From Hydractinia symbiolongicarpus (taxonomy: Eukaryota > Cnidaria > Hydrozoa > Anthoathecata > Hydractiniidae): 64,000 bases of DNA. The stretch is from contig NC_079875.1 of assembly GCF_029227915.1 (NCBI RefSeq), forward strand, positions 620,001-684,000, given 5' to 3'. Positions 36,321 to 50,650 of the stretch are shown here, piece by piece (the stretch's first letter is position 1; the number at the start of each line of letters is the position of its first letter). The translations under genes and the position numbers were made by a program. Below the pieces are notes generated by a model. That model was not told the DNA's origin, ran no database searches, and saw only the letters and a program-made list of their open reading frames with translations.

Positions 36321-39300
36321 GGACTCGGCCTGTATAGTCAAAAGTATACAAAGAAAGTACCCAGGGTGTAAACTCATTTCCCGAACGATTTTTTAAATTA
36401 TTATTTCACCAATAAAGCCCATGAGACTTGTAGTATTTAAAAACATTTTCATTTTTGATGAGACGCTGAAAAAAAGAAGTTTAATGGCCGGCAAACGAAA
36501 ACCCGCGACTTCCCGTAAATCCCGGACTCGGCCCGTATAGTCAAAAGTATACAAAGAAAGTACCCAGGGAGTAAACGCATTTCCCGAAGGATTTTTTAAA
36601 TTATTTTTTTACCACTAAAACGCATGAGACTTGTAATTTTCAAAAATGTTTTCATTTTTGATGAGACGTTGAATAAAAGAAGTTTAATCGCCGGCAAACG
36701 AAAACCTGCGATTTCCCGTAAATCCCGGACTCGGCCCGTATAGTCAAAAGTATACAAAGAAAGTACCTGCGGTGTAAACTCATTTCTCGAACGATTTTTT
36801 AAATTTTTTTTTCACCACTAAATCGCATGAGACTTGTAGTTTTCAAAAATGTTTTCATTTTTGATGAGACGCTTAATGAAAGAGGTTTAATCGCCGGCAA
36901 ACGAAAACCCGCGATTTCCCGTAAATCCCGGGTTGGCCCGTATAGTCGAATGTATTCAAAGAAAGTACCCTGTGAGTAAACTCATTTCCAGAACGATTTT
37001 TTAAATTATTTTTTCACCACTAAAACGCATAAGACTTGTAGTTTTCAAAAATGTTTTCATTTCTGATGAGACGCTGAATAAAAGAAGTTTAATCGCCGGC
37101 AAACGAAAACCCGCGATTTCCCGTAAATCCCGGGCTTGGCCCGTATAGTCAAAAGTATACAAAGATAGTACCCAGGGAGTAAACTCATTTCCCGAACGAT
37201 TTTTTAATTTATTTTTTCACCACTAAAACGCATGAGACTTGTAGTTTTCAAAAATGTTTTCATTTTTGATGAGACGCTGAATAAAAGAAGTTTAATCGCC
37301 GGCAAACGAAAACCTGCGATTTCCCGTAAATCCCGGACTCGGCCCGTATAGTCAAAAGTGTACAAAGAAAGTACCCAGGGAGTAAACTAATTTCCCAAAC
37401 GATTTTTTAAATTATTATTTCACCACTAAAGCCCATGAGACTTTTAGTTTTTAAAAATGTTTTCATTTTTGATGAGACGCTGAATAAAAGAAGTTTAATC
37501 GCCGGCAAACGAAAACCCGCGATTTCCCGTAAACCCCGGACTCGGCCCGCATAGTCAAAAGTATACAAAGAAAGTACCCAGGGAGTAAACTCATTTCCCG
37601 AACGATTTTTTAAATTATCTTTTCACCACTAAAACGCATGAGACTTGCAGTTTTCAAAAATGTTTTCATTTTTGATGAGACGCTGAATAAAAGAAGTTTA
37701 ATCCCCGGCAAACGAAAACCCGCGATTTCCCGTAAATCCCGGGCTTGGCCCGTATAGTCAAAAGTATACAAAGATAGTACCCAGGGAGTAAACTCATTTC
37801 CCGAACTATTTTTTAATTTATTTTTTCACCACTAAAACGCATGAGACTTGTAGTTTTCAAAAATATTTTCATTTTTGATGAGACGCTGAATAAAAGAAGT
37901 TTAATCGCCGGCAAACGAAAACCTGCGATTTCCCGTAAATCCCGGACTCGGCCCGTATAGTCAAAAGTGTACAAAGAAAGTACCCAGGGAGTAAACTAAT
38001 TTCCCAAACGATTTTTTAAATTATTATTTCACCACTAAAGCCCATGAGACTTTTAGTTTTTAAAAATGTTTTCATTTTTGATGAGACGCTGAATAAAAGA
38101 AGTTTAATCGCCGGCAAACGAAAACCCGCGATTTCCCGTAAATCCCGGACTCGGCCCGTATAGTCAAAAGTATACAAAGAAAGTACCCAGGGAGTAAACT
38201 CATTTCCCGAACGATTCTTTAAATTATTTTTTCACCACTAAAACGCATGAGACTTGTAGTTTTCAGAAATCTTTTCATTTTTGATGAGACGCTTAATGAA
38301 AGTGGTTTAATCGCCGGCAAACGAAAACCTGCGATTTCCCGTAAATCCCGGACTCGGCCCGTATAGTCAAAAGTATACAAAGAAAGTACCCAGGGTGTAA
38401 ACTCATTTCCCGAACGATTTTTTAAATTATTTTTTCACCACTAAAACGCATGAGACTTGCAGTTTTCAAAAATGTTTTCATTTTTGATGAGACGCTGAAT
38501 AAAAGAAGTTTAATCGCCGGCAAACGAAAACCTGCGATTTCCCGTAAATCCCGGACTCGGCCCGTATAGTCAAAAGTATACAAGGAAAGTACCCAGGGTG
38601 TAAACTCATTTCCCGAACGATTTTTTAAATTATTTTTTCACCACTAAAGCCCATGAGACTTTTAGTTTTTAAAAATGTTTTCATTTTTGATGAGACGCTG
38701 AATAAAAGAAGTTTAATCGCCGGCAAACGAAAACCCGAGATTTCCCGTAAATCCCGGACTCAGCCCCTATAGTCAAAAGTATACAAAGAAAGTACCCAGG
38801 GAGTAAACTCATTTCCCGAACGATTCTTTAAATTATTTTTTCACCACTAAAACGCATGAGACTTGTAGTTTTCAGAAGTCTTTTCATTTTTGATGAGACG
38901 CTTAATGAAAGTGGTTTAATCGCCGGCAAACGAAAACCTGCGATTTCCCGTAAATCCCGGACTCGGCCCGTATAGTCAAAAGTATACAAAGAAAGTACCC
39001 AGGGTGTAAACTCATTTCCCGAACGATTTTTTAAATTATTTTTTCACCACTAAACCGCATGAGACTTGTAGTTTTCAAAAATGTTTTCATTTTTGATGAG
39101 ACGCTGAATAAAAGACGTTTAATCGCCGGCAAAGAAAAACCTGCGATTTCCCGTAAATCCCAGACTCGGCCCGTATAGTCAAAAGTATACAAGGAAAGTA
39201 CCCAGGGTGTAAACTCATTTCCCGAACGATTTTTTAAATTACTTTTTCACCACTAAAGCCCATGAGACTTTTAGTTTTTAAAAATGTTTTCATTTTTGAT

Positions 39301-42000
39301 GAGACGCTGAATAAAAGAAGTTTAATCGCCGGCAAACGAAAACCCGAGATTTCCCGTAAATCCCGGACTCAGCCCCTATAGTCAAAAGTATACAAAGAAA
39401 GTACCCAGGGAGTAAACTCATTTCCCGAACGATTCTTTAAATTATTTTTTCACCACTAAAACGCATGAGACTTGTAGTTTTCAGAAGTCTTTTCATTTTT
39501 GATGAGACGCTTAATGAAAGTGGTTTAATCGCCGGCAAACGAAAACCTGCGATTTCCCGTAAATCCCGGACTCGGCCCGTATAGTCAAAAGTGTACAAAG
39601 AAAGTACCCAGGGTGTAAACTCATTTCCCGAACGATTTTTTAAATTATTTTTTCACCACTAAAACGCATGAGACTTGTAGTTTTCAAAAATGTTTTCATT
39701 TTTGATGAGACGCTGAATAAAAGAAGTTTAATCGCCGGCAAACAAAAACCTGCGATTTCCCGTAAATCCCGGACTCGGCCCGTATAGTCAAAAGTATACA
39801 AGGAAAGTACCCAGGGTGTAAACTCATTTCCCGAACGATTTTTTAAATTATTTTTTCACCACTAAAGCCCATGAAACTTGTAGTTTTTCAAAATGTTTTC
39901 ATTTTTGATGAAACGCTGAATAAAAGAAGTTTAATCGCCGGCAAACGAAAACCCGCGATTTCCCGTAAATCCCGGACTCGGCCCGTATAGTCAAAAGTAT
40001 ACAAAGAAAGTACCCAGGGTGTAAACTCATTTCCCGAACTATTTTTTAAATTATTTTTTCACCACTAAAACGCATGAGACTTGTAGTTTTCAAAAATGTT
40101 TTCATTTTTGATGAGACGCTGAATAAAAGAAGTTTAATCGCCGGCAAACGAAAACCTGCGATTTCCTGTGAATCCCGGACTCGGCCCGCATAGTCAAAAG
40201 TATACAAGGAAAGTACCCAGGGTGTAAACTCATTTCCCGAACCATTTTTTAAATTATTTTTTCACCACTAAAGCCCATGAGACTTTTAGTTTTTAAAAAT
40301 GTTTTCATTTTTGATGAGACGCTGAATAAAAGAAGTTTAATCGCCGGCAAACGAAAACCCAAGATTTCCCGTAAATCCCGGACTCAGCCCCTATAGTCAA
40401 AAGTATACAAAGAAAGTACCCAGGGAGTAAACTCATTTCCCGAACGATTCTTTAAATTATTTTTTCACCACTAAAACGCATGAGACTTGTAGTTTTCAGA
40501 AATCTTTTCATTTTTGATGAGACGCTTAATGAAAGTGCTTTAATCGCCGGCAAACAAAAACCTGCGATTTCCCGTAAATCCCGGACTCGGCCCGTATAGT
40601 CAAAAGTATACAAAGAAAGTACCCAGGGTGTAAACTCATTTCCCGAACGATTTTTTAAATTATTTTTTCACCACTAAAACGCATGAGACTTGTAGTTTTC
40701 AAAAATGTTTTCATTTTTAATGAGACGCTGAATAAAAGAAGTTTAATCCCCGGCAAACAAAAACCTGCGATTTCCCGTAAATCCCGGACTCGGCCCGTAT
40801 AGTCAAAAGTATACAAGGAAAGTACCCAGGGTGTAAACTCATTTCCCGAACGATTTTTTAATTTTTTTTTTCACCACTAAAGCCCATGAGACTTGTAGTT
40901 TTTCAAAATGTTTTCATTTTTGATGAAACGCTGAATAAAAGAAGTTTAATCGCCGGCAAACGAAAACCCGCGATTTCCCGTAAATCCCGGACTTGGCCCG
41001 TATAGTCAAAAGTATACAAAGAAAGTACCCAGGGAGTAAACTCATTTCCCGAACGATTCTTTAAATTATTTTTTCACCACTAAAACGCATGAGACTTGTA
41101 GTTTTCAGAAATCTTTTCATTTTTGATGAGACGCTTAATGAAAGTGGTTTAATCGCCGGCAAACGAAAACCTGCGATTTCCCGTAAATCCCGGACTCGGC
41201 CCGTATAGTCAAAAGTATACAAAGAAAGTACCCAGGGTGTAAACTCATTTCCCGAACGATTTTTTAAATTATTTTTTCACCACTAAAACGCATGAGACTT
41301 GTAGTTTTCAAAAATGTTTTCATTTTTGATGAGACGCTTAATGAAAGTGGTTTAATCGCCGGCAAACGAAAACCTGCGATTTCTCGTAAATCCCGGACTC
41401 GGCCCGTATAGTCAAAAGTATACAAAGAAAGTACCCAGGGTGTAAACTCATTTCCCGAACGATTTTTTAAATTATTTTTTCACCACTAAAACGCATGAGA
41501 CTTGTAGTTTTCAAAAATGTTTTCATTTTTGATGAGACGCTGAATAAAAGAAGTTTAATCGCCGGCAAACGAAAACCTGCGATTTCCCGTAAATCCCGGA
41601 CTCGGCCCGTATAGTCAAAAGTATACAAGGAAAGTACCCAGGGTGTAAACTCATTTCCCGAACGATTTTTTAAATTATTTTTTCACCACTAAAGCCCATG
41701 AGACTTGTAGTTTTTCAAAATGTTTTCATTTTTGATGAGACGCTGAATAAAGGAAGTTTAATCGCCGGCAAACGAAAACCCGCGATTTCCCGTAAATCCC
41801 GGACTTGGCCCGTATAATCAAAAGTTTACAAGGAAAGTACCCAGTGAGTAAACTCGTTTCCCGAACGATTTTTTAAAATATTTTTTCACCACTACAACGC
41901 ATGAGACTTGTAGTTTTCAAAAATGTTTTCATTTTTGATGAGACGCTGAATAAAAGAAGTTTAATCGCCGGGAAACGAAAACCTGCGATTTCCCGTAAAT
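36320..42000. repeat. Satellite composed largely of displaced copies of 28-36 kb
   Basis: The left half matches 28.2-30.9 kb at a 40-monomer offset, and the right end matches 34.85-36.2 kb at a 28-monomer offset. Between about 38.7 and 40.5 kb the CCCGAGATTT/CAGCCCCTATAG monomer recurs near 38,738, 39,346 and 40,358. No non-satellite DNA is seen. Confidence 0.7.
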
Positions 42001-42059
42001 CCCGGACTCGGCCCGTATAGTCAAAAGTATACAAAGAAAGTACCCAGGGTGTAAACTCA

Positions 42060-45000
42060 TTTCCCGAACGATTTTTTAAATTATTTTTTCACCACTACAA
42101 CGCATGAGACTTGTAGTTTTCAAAAATGTTTTCATTTTTGATGAGACGCTGAATAAAAGAAGTTAAATCGCCGGGAAACGAAAACCTGCGATTTCCCGTA
42201 AATCCCGGACTCGGCCCGTATAGTCAAAAGTATCCAAAGAAAGTACCCAGGGAGTAAACTCATTTCCCAAACGATTTTTTAAATTATTATTTCACCACTA
42301 AAACGCATAAGACTTGTAGTTTTTAAAAATGTTTTCATTTTTGAAGAGACACTGAATAAAAGAAGTTTAATCGCCGGCAAACGAAAACCCGCGATTTCCC
42401 GTAAATCCCGGCTTGGCACGTATAGTCAAAAGTATACAAAGAAAGTACCCAGGGAGTAAACTCATTTCCCGAACGATTTTTTAAATTATTTTTTCACCAC
42501 TAAAACGCATGAGACTTGTAGTTTTCAAAAATGTTTTCATTTTTGATGAGACGCTGAATAAAAGCAGTTCAATGGCCGGCAAACGAAAACCCGCGACTTC
42601 CCGTAAATCCCGGACTCGGCCCGTATAGTCAAAAGTATACAAAGAAAGTACCCAGGGTGTAAACTCATTTCCCGAACGATTTTTTAAATTATTTTTTCAC
42701 CACTACAACGCATGAGACTTGTAGTTTTCAAAAATGTTTTCATTTTTGATGAGACGCTGAATAAAAGAAGTTTAATCGCCGGGAAACGAAAACCTGCGAT
42801 TTCCCGTAAATCCCGGACTCGGCCCGTATAGTCAAAAGTATCCAAAGAAAGTACCCAGGGAGTAAATTCATTTCCCAAACGATTTTTTAAATTATTATTT
42901 CACCACTAAAACGCATAAGACTTGTAGTTTTTAAAAATGTTTTCATTTTTGAAGAGACACTGAATAAAAGAAGTTTAATCGCCGGCAAACGAAAACCCGC
43001 GATTTCCCGTAAATCCCGGCTTGGCACGTATAGTCAAAAGTACACAAAGAAAGTACCCAGGGAGTAAACTCATTTCCCGAACGATTTTTTAAATTATTTT
43101 TTCACCACTAAAACGCATGAGACTTGTAGTTTTCAAAAATGTTTTCATTTTTGATGAGACGCTGAATAAAAGCAGTTTAATCGCCGGCAAACGAGAACCT
43201 GCGATTTCCCGTAAATCCTGACTCGGCCCGTATAGTCAAAAGTACACAAAGAAAGTACCCAGGGAGTAAACTCATTTCCCGAACTATTTTTTAAATTACT
43301 TTTTCACCACTAAAACGCATGAGACTTGTAGTTTTCAAAAATGCTATCGTTTTTGATGAGACGCTGAATAAAAGAAGTTTAATCGCCGGCAAACGAAAAC
43401 CTGCGATTTCCCGTAAATCCCGGACTCGGCCCGTATAGTCAAAAGTATACAAAGAGAGTACCCAGGGTGTAAACTCATTTCCCGAACGATTTTTTAAATT
43501 ATTTTTTCACCACTAAAACGCATGAGACATGTAGTTTTCAAAAATGTTTTCATTTTTGATGAGACGCTGAATAAAAGAAGTTTAATCGCCGGCAAACGAA
43601 AACCTGCGATTTCCCGAAAACCCGGACTCGGCTCGTATAGTCAAAAGTATACAAAGAAAGTACCCAGGGTGTAAACTCATTTCCCGAACGATTTTTTAAA
43701 TTATTATTTCACCACTAAAGCCCATGAGACTTGTAGTATTTAAAAATATTTTCATTTTTGATGAGTCGCTGAATAAAAGAAGTTCAATGGCCGGCAAACG
43801 AAAACCCGCGACTTCCCGTAAATCCCGGACTCGGCCCGTATAGTCAAAAGTATACAAAGAAAGTACCCAGGGTGTAAACTCATTTCCCGAACGATTTTTT
43901 AAATTATTTTTTCACCACTACAACGCATGAGACTTGTAGTTTTCAAAAATGTTTTCGTTTTTGATGAGACGCTGAATAAAAGAAGTTTAATCGCCGGCAA
44001 ACGAAAACCCGCGATTTCCCGTAAATCCCGGCTTGGCACGTATAGTCAAAAGTATACAAAGAAAGTACCCAGGGAGTAAACTCATTTCCCGAACGATTTT
44101 TTAAATTATTTTTTCACCACTAAAACGCATGAGACTTGTAGTTTTCAAAAATGTTTTCATTTTTGATGAGACGCTGAATAAAAGCAGTTTAATCGCCGGC
44201 AAACGAGAACCTGCGATTTCCCGTAAATCCCGACTCGGCCCGTATAGTCAAAAGTATACAAAGAAAGTACCCAGGGAGTAAACTCATTTCCCGAACTATT
44301 TTTTAAATTACTTTTTCACCACTAAAACGCATGAGACTTGTAGTTTTTAAAAATGTTTTCATTTTTGATGAGACGCTAAATGAAGGAAGTTTAATCGCCG
44401 GCAAACGAAAACCTGCGATTTCCCGTAAATCCTGGACTCGGCCCGTATAGTCAAAAGTATACAAAGAAAGTACCCAGGGAGTAAACTCATTTCCCAAACG
44501 ATTTTTTAAATTATTATTTCACCACTAAAGCCCATGAGACTTGTAGTTTTCAAAAATGTTTTCATTTTTGATGAGACGCTGAATAAAAGAAGTTTAATCG
44601 CCGGCAAACGAAAACCTGCGATTTCCCGAAAACCCGGACTCGGCTCGTATAGTCAAAAGTATACAAAGAAAGTACCCAGGGTGTAAACTCATTTCCCGAA
44701 CGATTTTTTAAATTATTATTTCACCACTAAAGCCCATGAGACTTGTAGTATTTAAAAATATTTTCATTTTTGATGAGTCGCTGAATAAAAGAAGTTCAAT
44801 GGCCGGCAAACGAAAACCCGCGACTTCCCGTAAATCCCGGACTCGGCCCGTATATTCAAAAGTATACAAAGAAAGTACCCAGGGAGTAAACTCATTTCCC
44901 GAACGATTTTTTAAATTATTTTTTTACCACTAAAACGCATGAGACTTGTAATTTTCAAATATGTTCTCATTTTTGATGAGACGTTGAATAAAAGAAGTTT

Positions 45001-45110
45001 AATCGCCGGCAAACGAAAACCTGCGATTTCCCGTAAATCCCGGACTCGGCCCGTATAGTCAAAAGTATACAAAGAAAGTACCCGGGGTGTAAACTCATTT
45101 CCCGAACGAT
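42060..45110. repeat. Satellite with a three-monomer duplication near 42.1-43.1 kb
   Basis: The rare TTTTGAAGAGACACTGAAT occurs near 42,339 and 42,950, three monomers apart, each preceded by a CACTACAACGCATG/CGCCGGGAAACG monomer and followed by CCCGGCTTGGCACG. One monomer near 43,340 has a unique AAAATGCTATCGTTTTTG disruption of the usual hairpin. Confidence 0.7.
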
Positions 45111-48100
45111 TTTTTAAATTATTATTTTACCACTAAAGCCCATGAGACTTGTAGTTTTTAAAAATGTTTTCATTTTTGATGAGACGCTGAATAAAAGAAG
45201 TTTAATTGCCGGCAAACGAAAACCCGCGACTTCCCGTGAATCCCGGACTCGGCCCGTATAATCAAAAGTATACAAAGAAAGTACCCAGGGAGTAAACTCA
45301 TTTCCCAAACGAGTTTTTAAATTATCTTTTCACCACTAAAACGCATGAGACTTGCAGTTTTCAAAAATGTTTTTATTTTTGATGAGACGCTTAATAAAAG
45401 AGGTTTAATCACCGGCAAACGAAATCCCGCGATTTCCCGTAAATCCCGGGCTTGGCCCGTATAGTCGAATGTATACAAAGAAAGTACCCAGGAAGTAAGC
45501 TCATTTCCCGAACGATTTTTTAAATTTTTTTTTCACCACTAAATCGCATGAGACTTGTAGTTTTCAAAAATGTTTTCATTTTTGATGAGACGATTAATGA
45601 AAGAGGTTTAATCGCCGGCAAACGAAAACCCGCGATTTCCCGTAAATCCCGGGTTGGCCCGTATAGTCGAATGTATACAAAGAAAGTACCCTGTGAGTAA
45701 ACTCATTTCCAGAACGATTTTTTAAATTATTTTTTCACCACTAAAACGCATAAGACTTGTAGTTTTCAAAAATGTTTTCATTTCTGATGAGACGCTGAAT
45801 AAAAGAAGTTTAATCGCCGGCAAACGAAAACCCGCGATTTCCCGTAAATCCCAGGCTTGGCCCGTATAGTCAAAAGTATACAAAGATAGTACCCAGGGAG
45901 TAAACTCATTTCCCGAACGATTTTTTATATTATTTTTTTACCACTAAAACGCATGAGACTTGTAGTTTTCAAAAATGTTTTCATTTTTGATGAGACGCTT
46001 AATAAAAGAGGTTTAATCACCGGCAAACGAAATCCCGCGATTTCCCGTAAATCCCGGGCTTGGCCCGTATAGTCGAATGTATACAAAGAAAGTACCCTGT
46101 GAGTAAACTCATTTCCAGAACGATTTTTTATATTATTTTTTCACCACTAAAACGCATGAGACTTGTAGTTTTCAAAAATGTTTTCATTTTTGATGAGACG
46201 CTGAAAAAAAGAAGTTTAATCGCCGGCAAACGAAAACCTGCGATTTCCCGTAAATCCCGGCTTGGCACGTATAGTCAAAAGTATACAAAGAAAGTACCCA
46301 GGGAGTAAACTCATTTCCCGAACGATTTTTTAAATTATTTTTTCACCACTAAAACGCATGAGACTTGTAGTTTTCAAAAATGTTTTCATTTTTGATGAGA
46401 CGCTGAATAAAAGCAGTTTAATCGCCGGCAAACGAGAACCTGCGATTTCCCGTAAATCCCGACTCGGCCCGTATAGTCAAAAGTATACAAAGAAAGTACC
46501 CAGGGAGTAAACTAATTTTCCGAACTATTTTTTAAATTACTTTTTCACCACTAAAACGCATGAGACTTGCAGTTTTCAAAAATGTTTTCATTTTTGATGA
46601 GACGCTTAATAAAAGAGGTTTAATCACCGGCAAACGAAATCCCGCGATTTCCCGTAAATCCCGGGCTTGGCCCGTATAGTCGAATGTATACAAAGAAAGT
46701 ACCCAGGAAGTAAGCTCATTTCCCGAACGATTTTTTAAATTATTATTTTACCACTAAAGCCCATGAGACTTGTAGTTTTTAAAAATGTTTTCATTTTTGA
46801 TGAGACGCTGAATAAAAGAAGTTTAATTGCCGGCAAACGAAAACCCGCGACTTCCCGTGAATCCCGGACTCGGCCCGTATAATCAAAAGTATACAAAGAA
46901 AGTACCCAGGGAGTAAACTCATTTCCCAAACGAGTTTTTAAATTATCTTTTCACCACTAAAACGCATGAGACTTGCAGTTTTCAAAAATGTTTTCATTTT
47001 TGATGAGACGCTTAATAAAAGAGGTTTAATCACCGGCAAACGAAATCCCGCGATTTCCCGTAAATCCCGGGCTTGGCCCGTATAGTCGAATGTATACAAA
47101 GAAAGTACCCAGGAAGTAAGCTCATTTCCCGAACGATTTTTTAAATTTTTTTTTCACCACTAAATCGCATGAGACTTGTAGTTTTCAAAAATGTTTTCAT
47201 TTTTGATGAGACGATTAATGAAAGAGGTTTAATCGCCGGCAAACGAAAACCCGCGATTTCCCGTAAATCCCGGGTTGGCCCGTATAGTCGAATGTATACA
47301 AAGAAAGTACCCTGTGAGTAAACTCATTTCCAGAACGATTTTTTAAATTATTTTTTCACCACTAAAACGCATAAGACTTGTAGTTTTCAAAAATGTTTTC
47401 ATTTCTGATGAGACGCTGAATAAAAGAAGTTTAATCGCCGGCAAACGAAAACCCGCGATTTCCCGTAAATCCCAGGCTTGGCCCGTATAGTCAAAAGTAT
47501 ACAAAGATAGTACCCAGGGAGTAAACTCATTTCCCGAACGATTTTTTATATTATTTTTTCACCACTAAAACGCATGAGACTTGTAGTTTTCAAAAATGTT
47601 TTTATTTTTGATGAGACGCTGAAAAAAAGAAGTTTAATCGCCGGCAAACGAAAACCTGCGATTTCCCGTAAATCCCGGCTTGGCACGTATAGTCAAAAGT
47701 ATACAAAGAAAGTACCCAGGGAGTAAACTCATTTCCCGAACGATTTTTTAAATTATTTTTTCACCACTAAAACGCATGAGACTTGTAGTTTTCAAAAATG
47801 TTTTCATTTTTGATGAGACGCTGAATAAAAGCAGTTTAATCGCCGGCAAACGAGAACCTGCGATTTCCCGTAAATCCCGACTCGGCCCGTATAGTCAAAA
47901 GTATACAAAGAAAGTACCCAGGGAGTAAACTAATTTTCCGAACTATTTTTTAAATTACTTTTTCACCACTAAAACGCATGAGACTTGCAGTTTTCAAAAA
48001 TGTTTTCATTTTTGATGAGACGCTTAATAAAAGAGGTTTAATCACCGGCAAACGAAATCCCGCGATTTCCCGTAAATCCCGGGCTTGGCCCGTATAGTCG

Positions 48101-49560
48101 AATGTATACAAAGAAAGTACCCAGGAAGTAAGCTCATTTCCCGAACGATTTTTTAAATTATTATTTTACCACTAAAGCCCATGAGACTTGTAGTTTTTAA
48201 AAATGTTTTCATTTTTGATGAGACGCTGAATAAAAGAAGTTTAATTGCCGGCAAACGAAAACCCGCGACTTCCCGTGAATCCCGGACTCGGCCCGTATAA
48301 TCAAAAGTATACAAAGAAAGTACCCAGGGAGTAAACTCATTTCCCAAACGAGTTTTTAAATTATCTTTTCACCACTAAAACGCATGAGACTTGCAGTTTT
48401 CAAAAATGTTTTCATTTTTGATGAGACGCTTAATAAAAGAGGTTTAATCACCGGCAAACGAAATCCCGCGATTTCCCGTAAATCCCGGGCTTAGCCCGTA
48501 TAGTCGAATGTATACAAAGAAAGTACCCAGGAAGTAAGCTCATTTCCCGAACGATTTTTTAAATTTTTTTTTCACCACTAAATCGCATGAGACTTGTAGT
48601 TTTCAAAAATGTTTTCATTTTTGATGAGACGATTAATGAAAGAGGTTTAATCGCCGGCAAACGAAAACCCGCGATTTCCCGTAAATCCCGGGTTGGCCCG
48701 TATAGTCGAATGTATACAAAGAAAGTACCCTGTGAGTAAACTCATTTCCAGAACGATTTTTTAAATTATTTTTTCACCACTAAAACGCATAAGACTTGTA
48801 GTTTTCAAAAATGTTTTCATTTCTGATGAGACGCTTAATAAAAGAAGTTTAATCGCCGGCAAACGAAAACCCGCGATTTCCCGTGAATCCCAGGCTTGGC
48901 CCGTATAGTCAAAAGTATACAAAGATAGTACCCAGGGAGTAAACTCATTTCCCGAACGATTTTTTATATTATTTTTTCACCACTAAAACGCATGAGACTT
49001 GTAGTTTTCAAAAATGTTTTCATTTTTGATGAGACGCTTAATAAAAGAGGTTTAATCACCGGCAAACGAAATCCCGCGATTTCCCGTAAATCCCGGGCTT
49101 GGCCCGTATAGTCGAATGTATACAAAGAAAGTACCCAGGAAGTAAGCTCATTTCCCGAACGATTTTTTAAATTTTTTTTTCACCACTAAATCGCATGAGA
49201 CTTGTAGTTTTCAAAAATGTTTTCATTTTTGATGAGACGATTAATGAAAGAGGTTTAATCGCCGGCAAACGAAAACCCGCGATTTCCCGTAAATCCCGGG
49301 TTGGCCCGTATAGTCGAATGTATACAAAGAAAGTACCCTGTGAGTAAACTCATTTCCAGAACGATTTTTTAAATTATTTTTTCACCACTAAAACGCATAA
49401 GACTTGTAGTTTTCAAAAATGTTTTCATTTCTGATGAGACGCTGAATAAAAGAAGTTTAATCGCCGGCAAACGAAAACCCGCGATTTCCCGTAAATCCCA
49501 GGCTTGGCCCGTATAGTCAAAAGTATACAAAGATAGTACCCGGGGTGTAAACTCATTTCC
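45110..49560. repeat. Seven- to eight-monomer block repeated (45.1, 46.7, 48.2 kb)
   Basis: The markers CCCGTGAATCCCGG, CGTATAATCAAAAG and CCAAACGAGTTTTTAAATT recur together with starts at 45,114, 46,735 and 48,153 (offsets 1621 and 1418, near 8 and 7 monomers). More distant copies start at 51,395 and 60,622. The following ACCGGCAAACGAAATCCC and AAATCGCATG/GACGATTAATG monomers travel with the block. Confidence 0.8.
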
Positions 49561-50650
49561 CGAACAATTTTTTATATTATTTTTTCACCACTAAAACGCA
49601 TGAGACTTGTAGTTTTCAAAAATGTTTTCATTTTTGATGAGACGCTGAATAAAAGAAGTTTAATCGCCGGCAAACGAAAACCTGCGATTTCCCGTAAATC
49701 CCGGCTTGGCACGTATAGTCAAAAGTATACAAAGAAAGTACCCAGGGAGTAAACTCATTTCCCGAACGATTTTTTAAATTATTTTTTCACCACTAAAACG
49801 CATGAGACTTGTAGTTTTCAAAAATGTTTTCATTTTTGATGAGACGCTGAATAAAAGCAGTTTAATCGCCGGCAAACGAGAACCTGCGATTTCCCGTAAA
49901 TCCCGACTCGGCCCGTATAGTCAAAAGTATACAAAGAAAGTACCCAGGGAGTAAACTAATTTTCCGAACTATTTTTTAAATTACTTTTTCACCACTAAAA
50001 CGCATGAGACTTGTAGTTTTCAAAAATGTTTTCATTTCTGATGAGACGCTGAATAAAAGAAGTTTAATCGCCGGCAAACGAAAACCCGCGATTTCCCGTA
50101 AATCCCAGGCTTGGCCCGTATAGTCAAAAGTATACAAAGATAGTACCCGGGGTGTAAACTCATTTCCCGAACAATTTTTTATATTATTTTTTCACCACTA
50201 AAACGCATGAGACTTGTAGTTTTCAAAAATGTTTTCATTTTTGATGAGACGCTGAATAAAAGAAGTTTAATCGCCGGCAAACGAAAACCTGCGATTTCCC
50301 GTAAATCCCGGCTTGGCACGTATAGTCAAAAGTATACAAAGAAAGTACCCAGGGAGTAAACTCATTTCCCGAACGATTTTTTAAATTATTTTTTCACCAC
50401 TAAAACGCATGAGACTTGTAGTTTTCAAAAATGTTTTCATTTTTGATGAGACGCTGAATAAAAGCAGTTTAATCGCCGGCAAACGAGAACCTGCGATTTC
50501 CCGTAAATCCCGACTCGGCCCGTATAGTCAAAAGTATACAAAGAAAGTACCCAGGGAGTAAACTAATTTTCCGAACTATTTTTTAAATTACTTTTTCACC
50601 ACTAAAACGCATGAGACTTGTAGTTTTTAAAAATGTTTTCATTTTTGATG
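49436..50650. repeat. Three-monomer tandem duplication (about 607 bp)
   Basis: CGGGGTGTAAACTC followed by CCCGAACAATTTTTTATATT occurs at 49,541 and 50,148, and the surrounding TTTCTGATGAG, CCCGGCTTGGCACG and GAGAACCTGCG monomers repeat in the same order. Confidence 0.8.
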
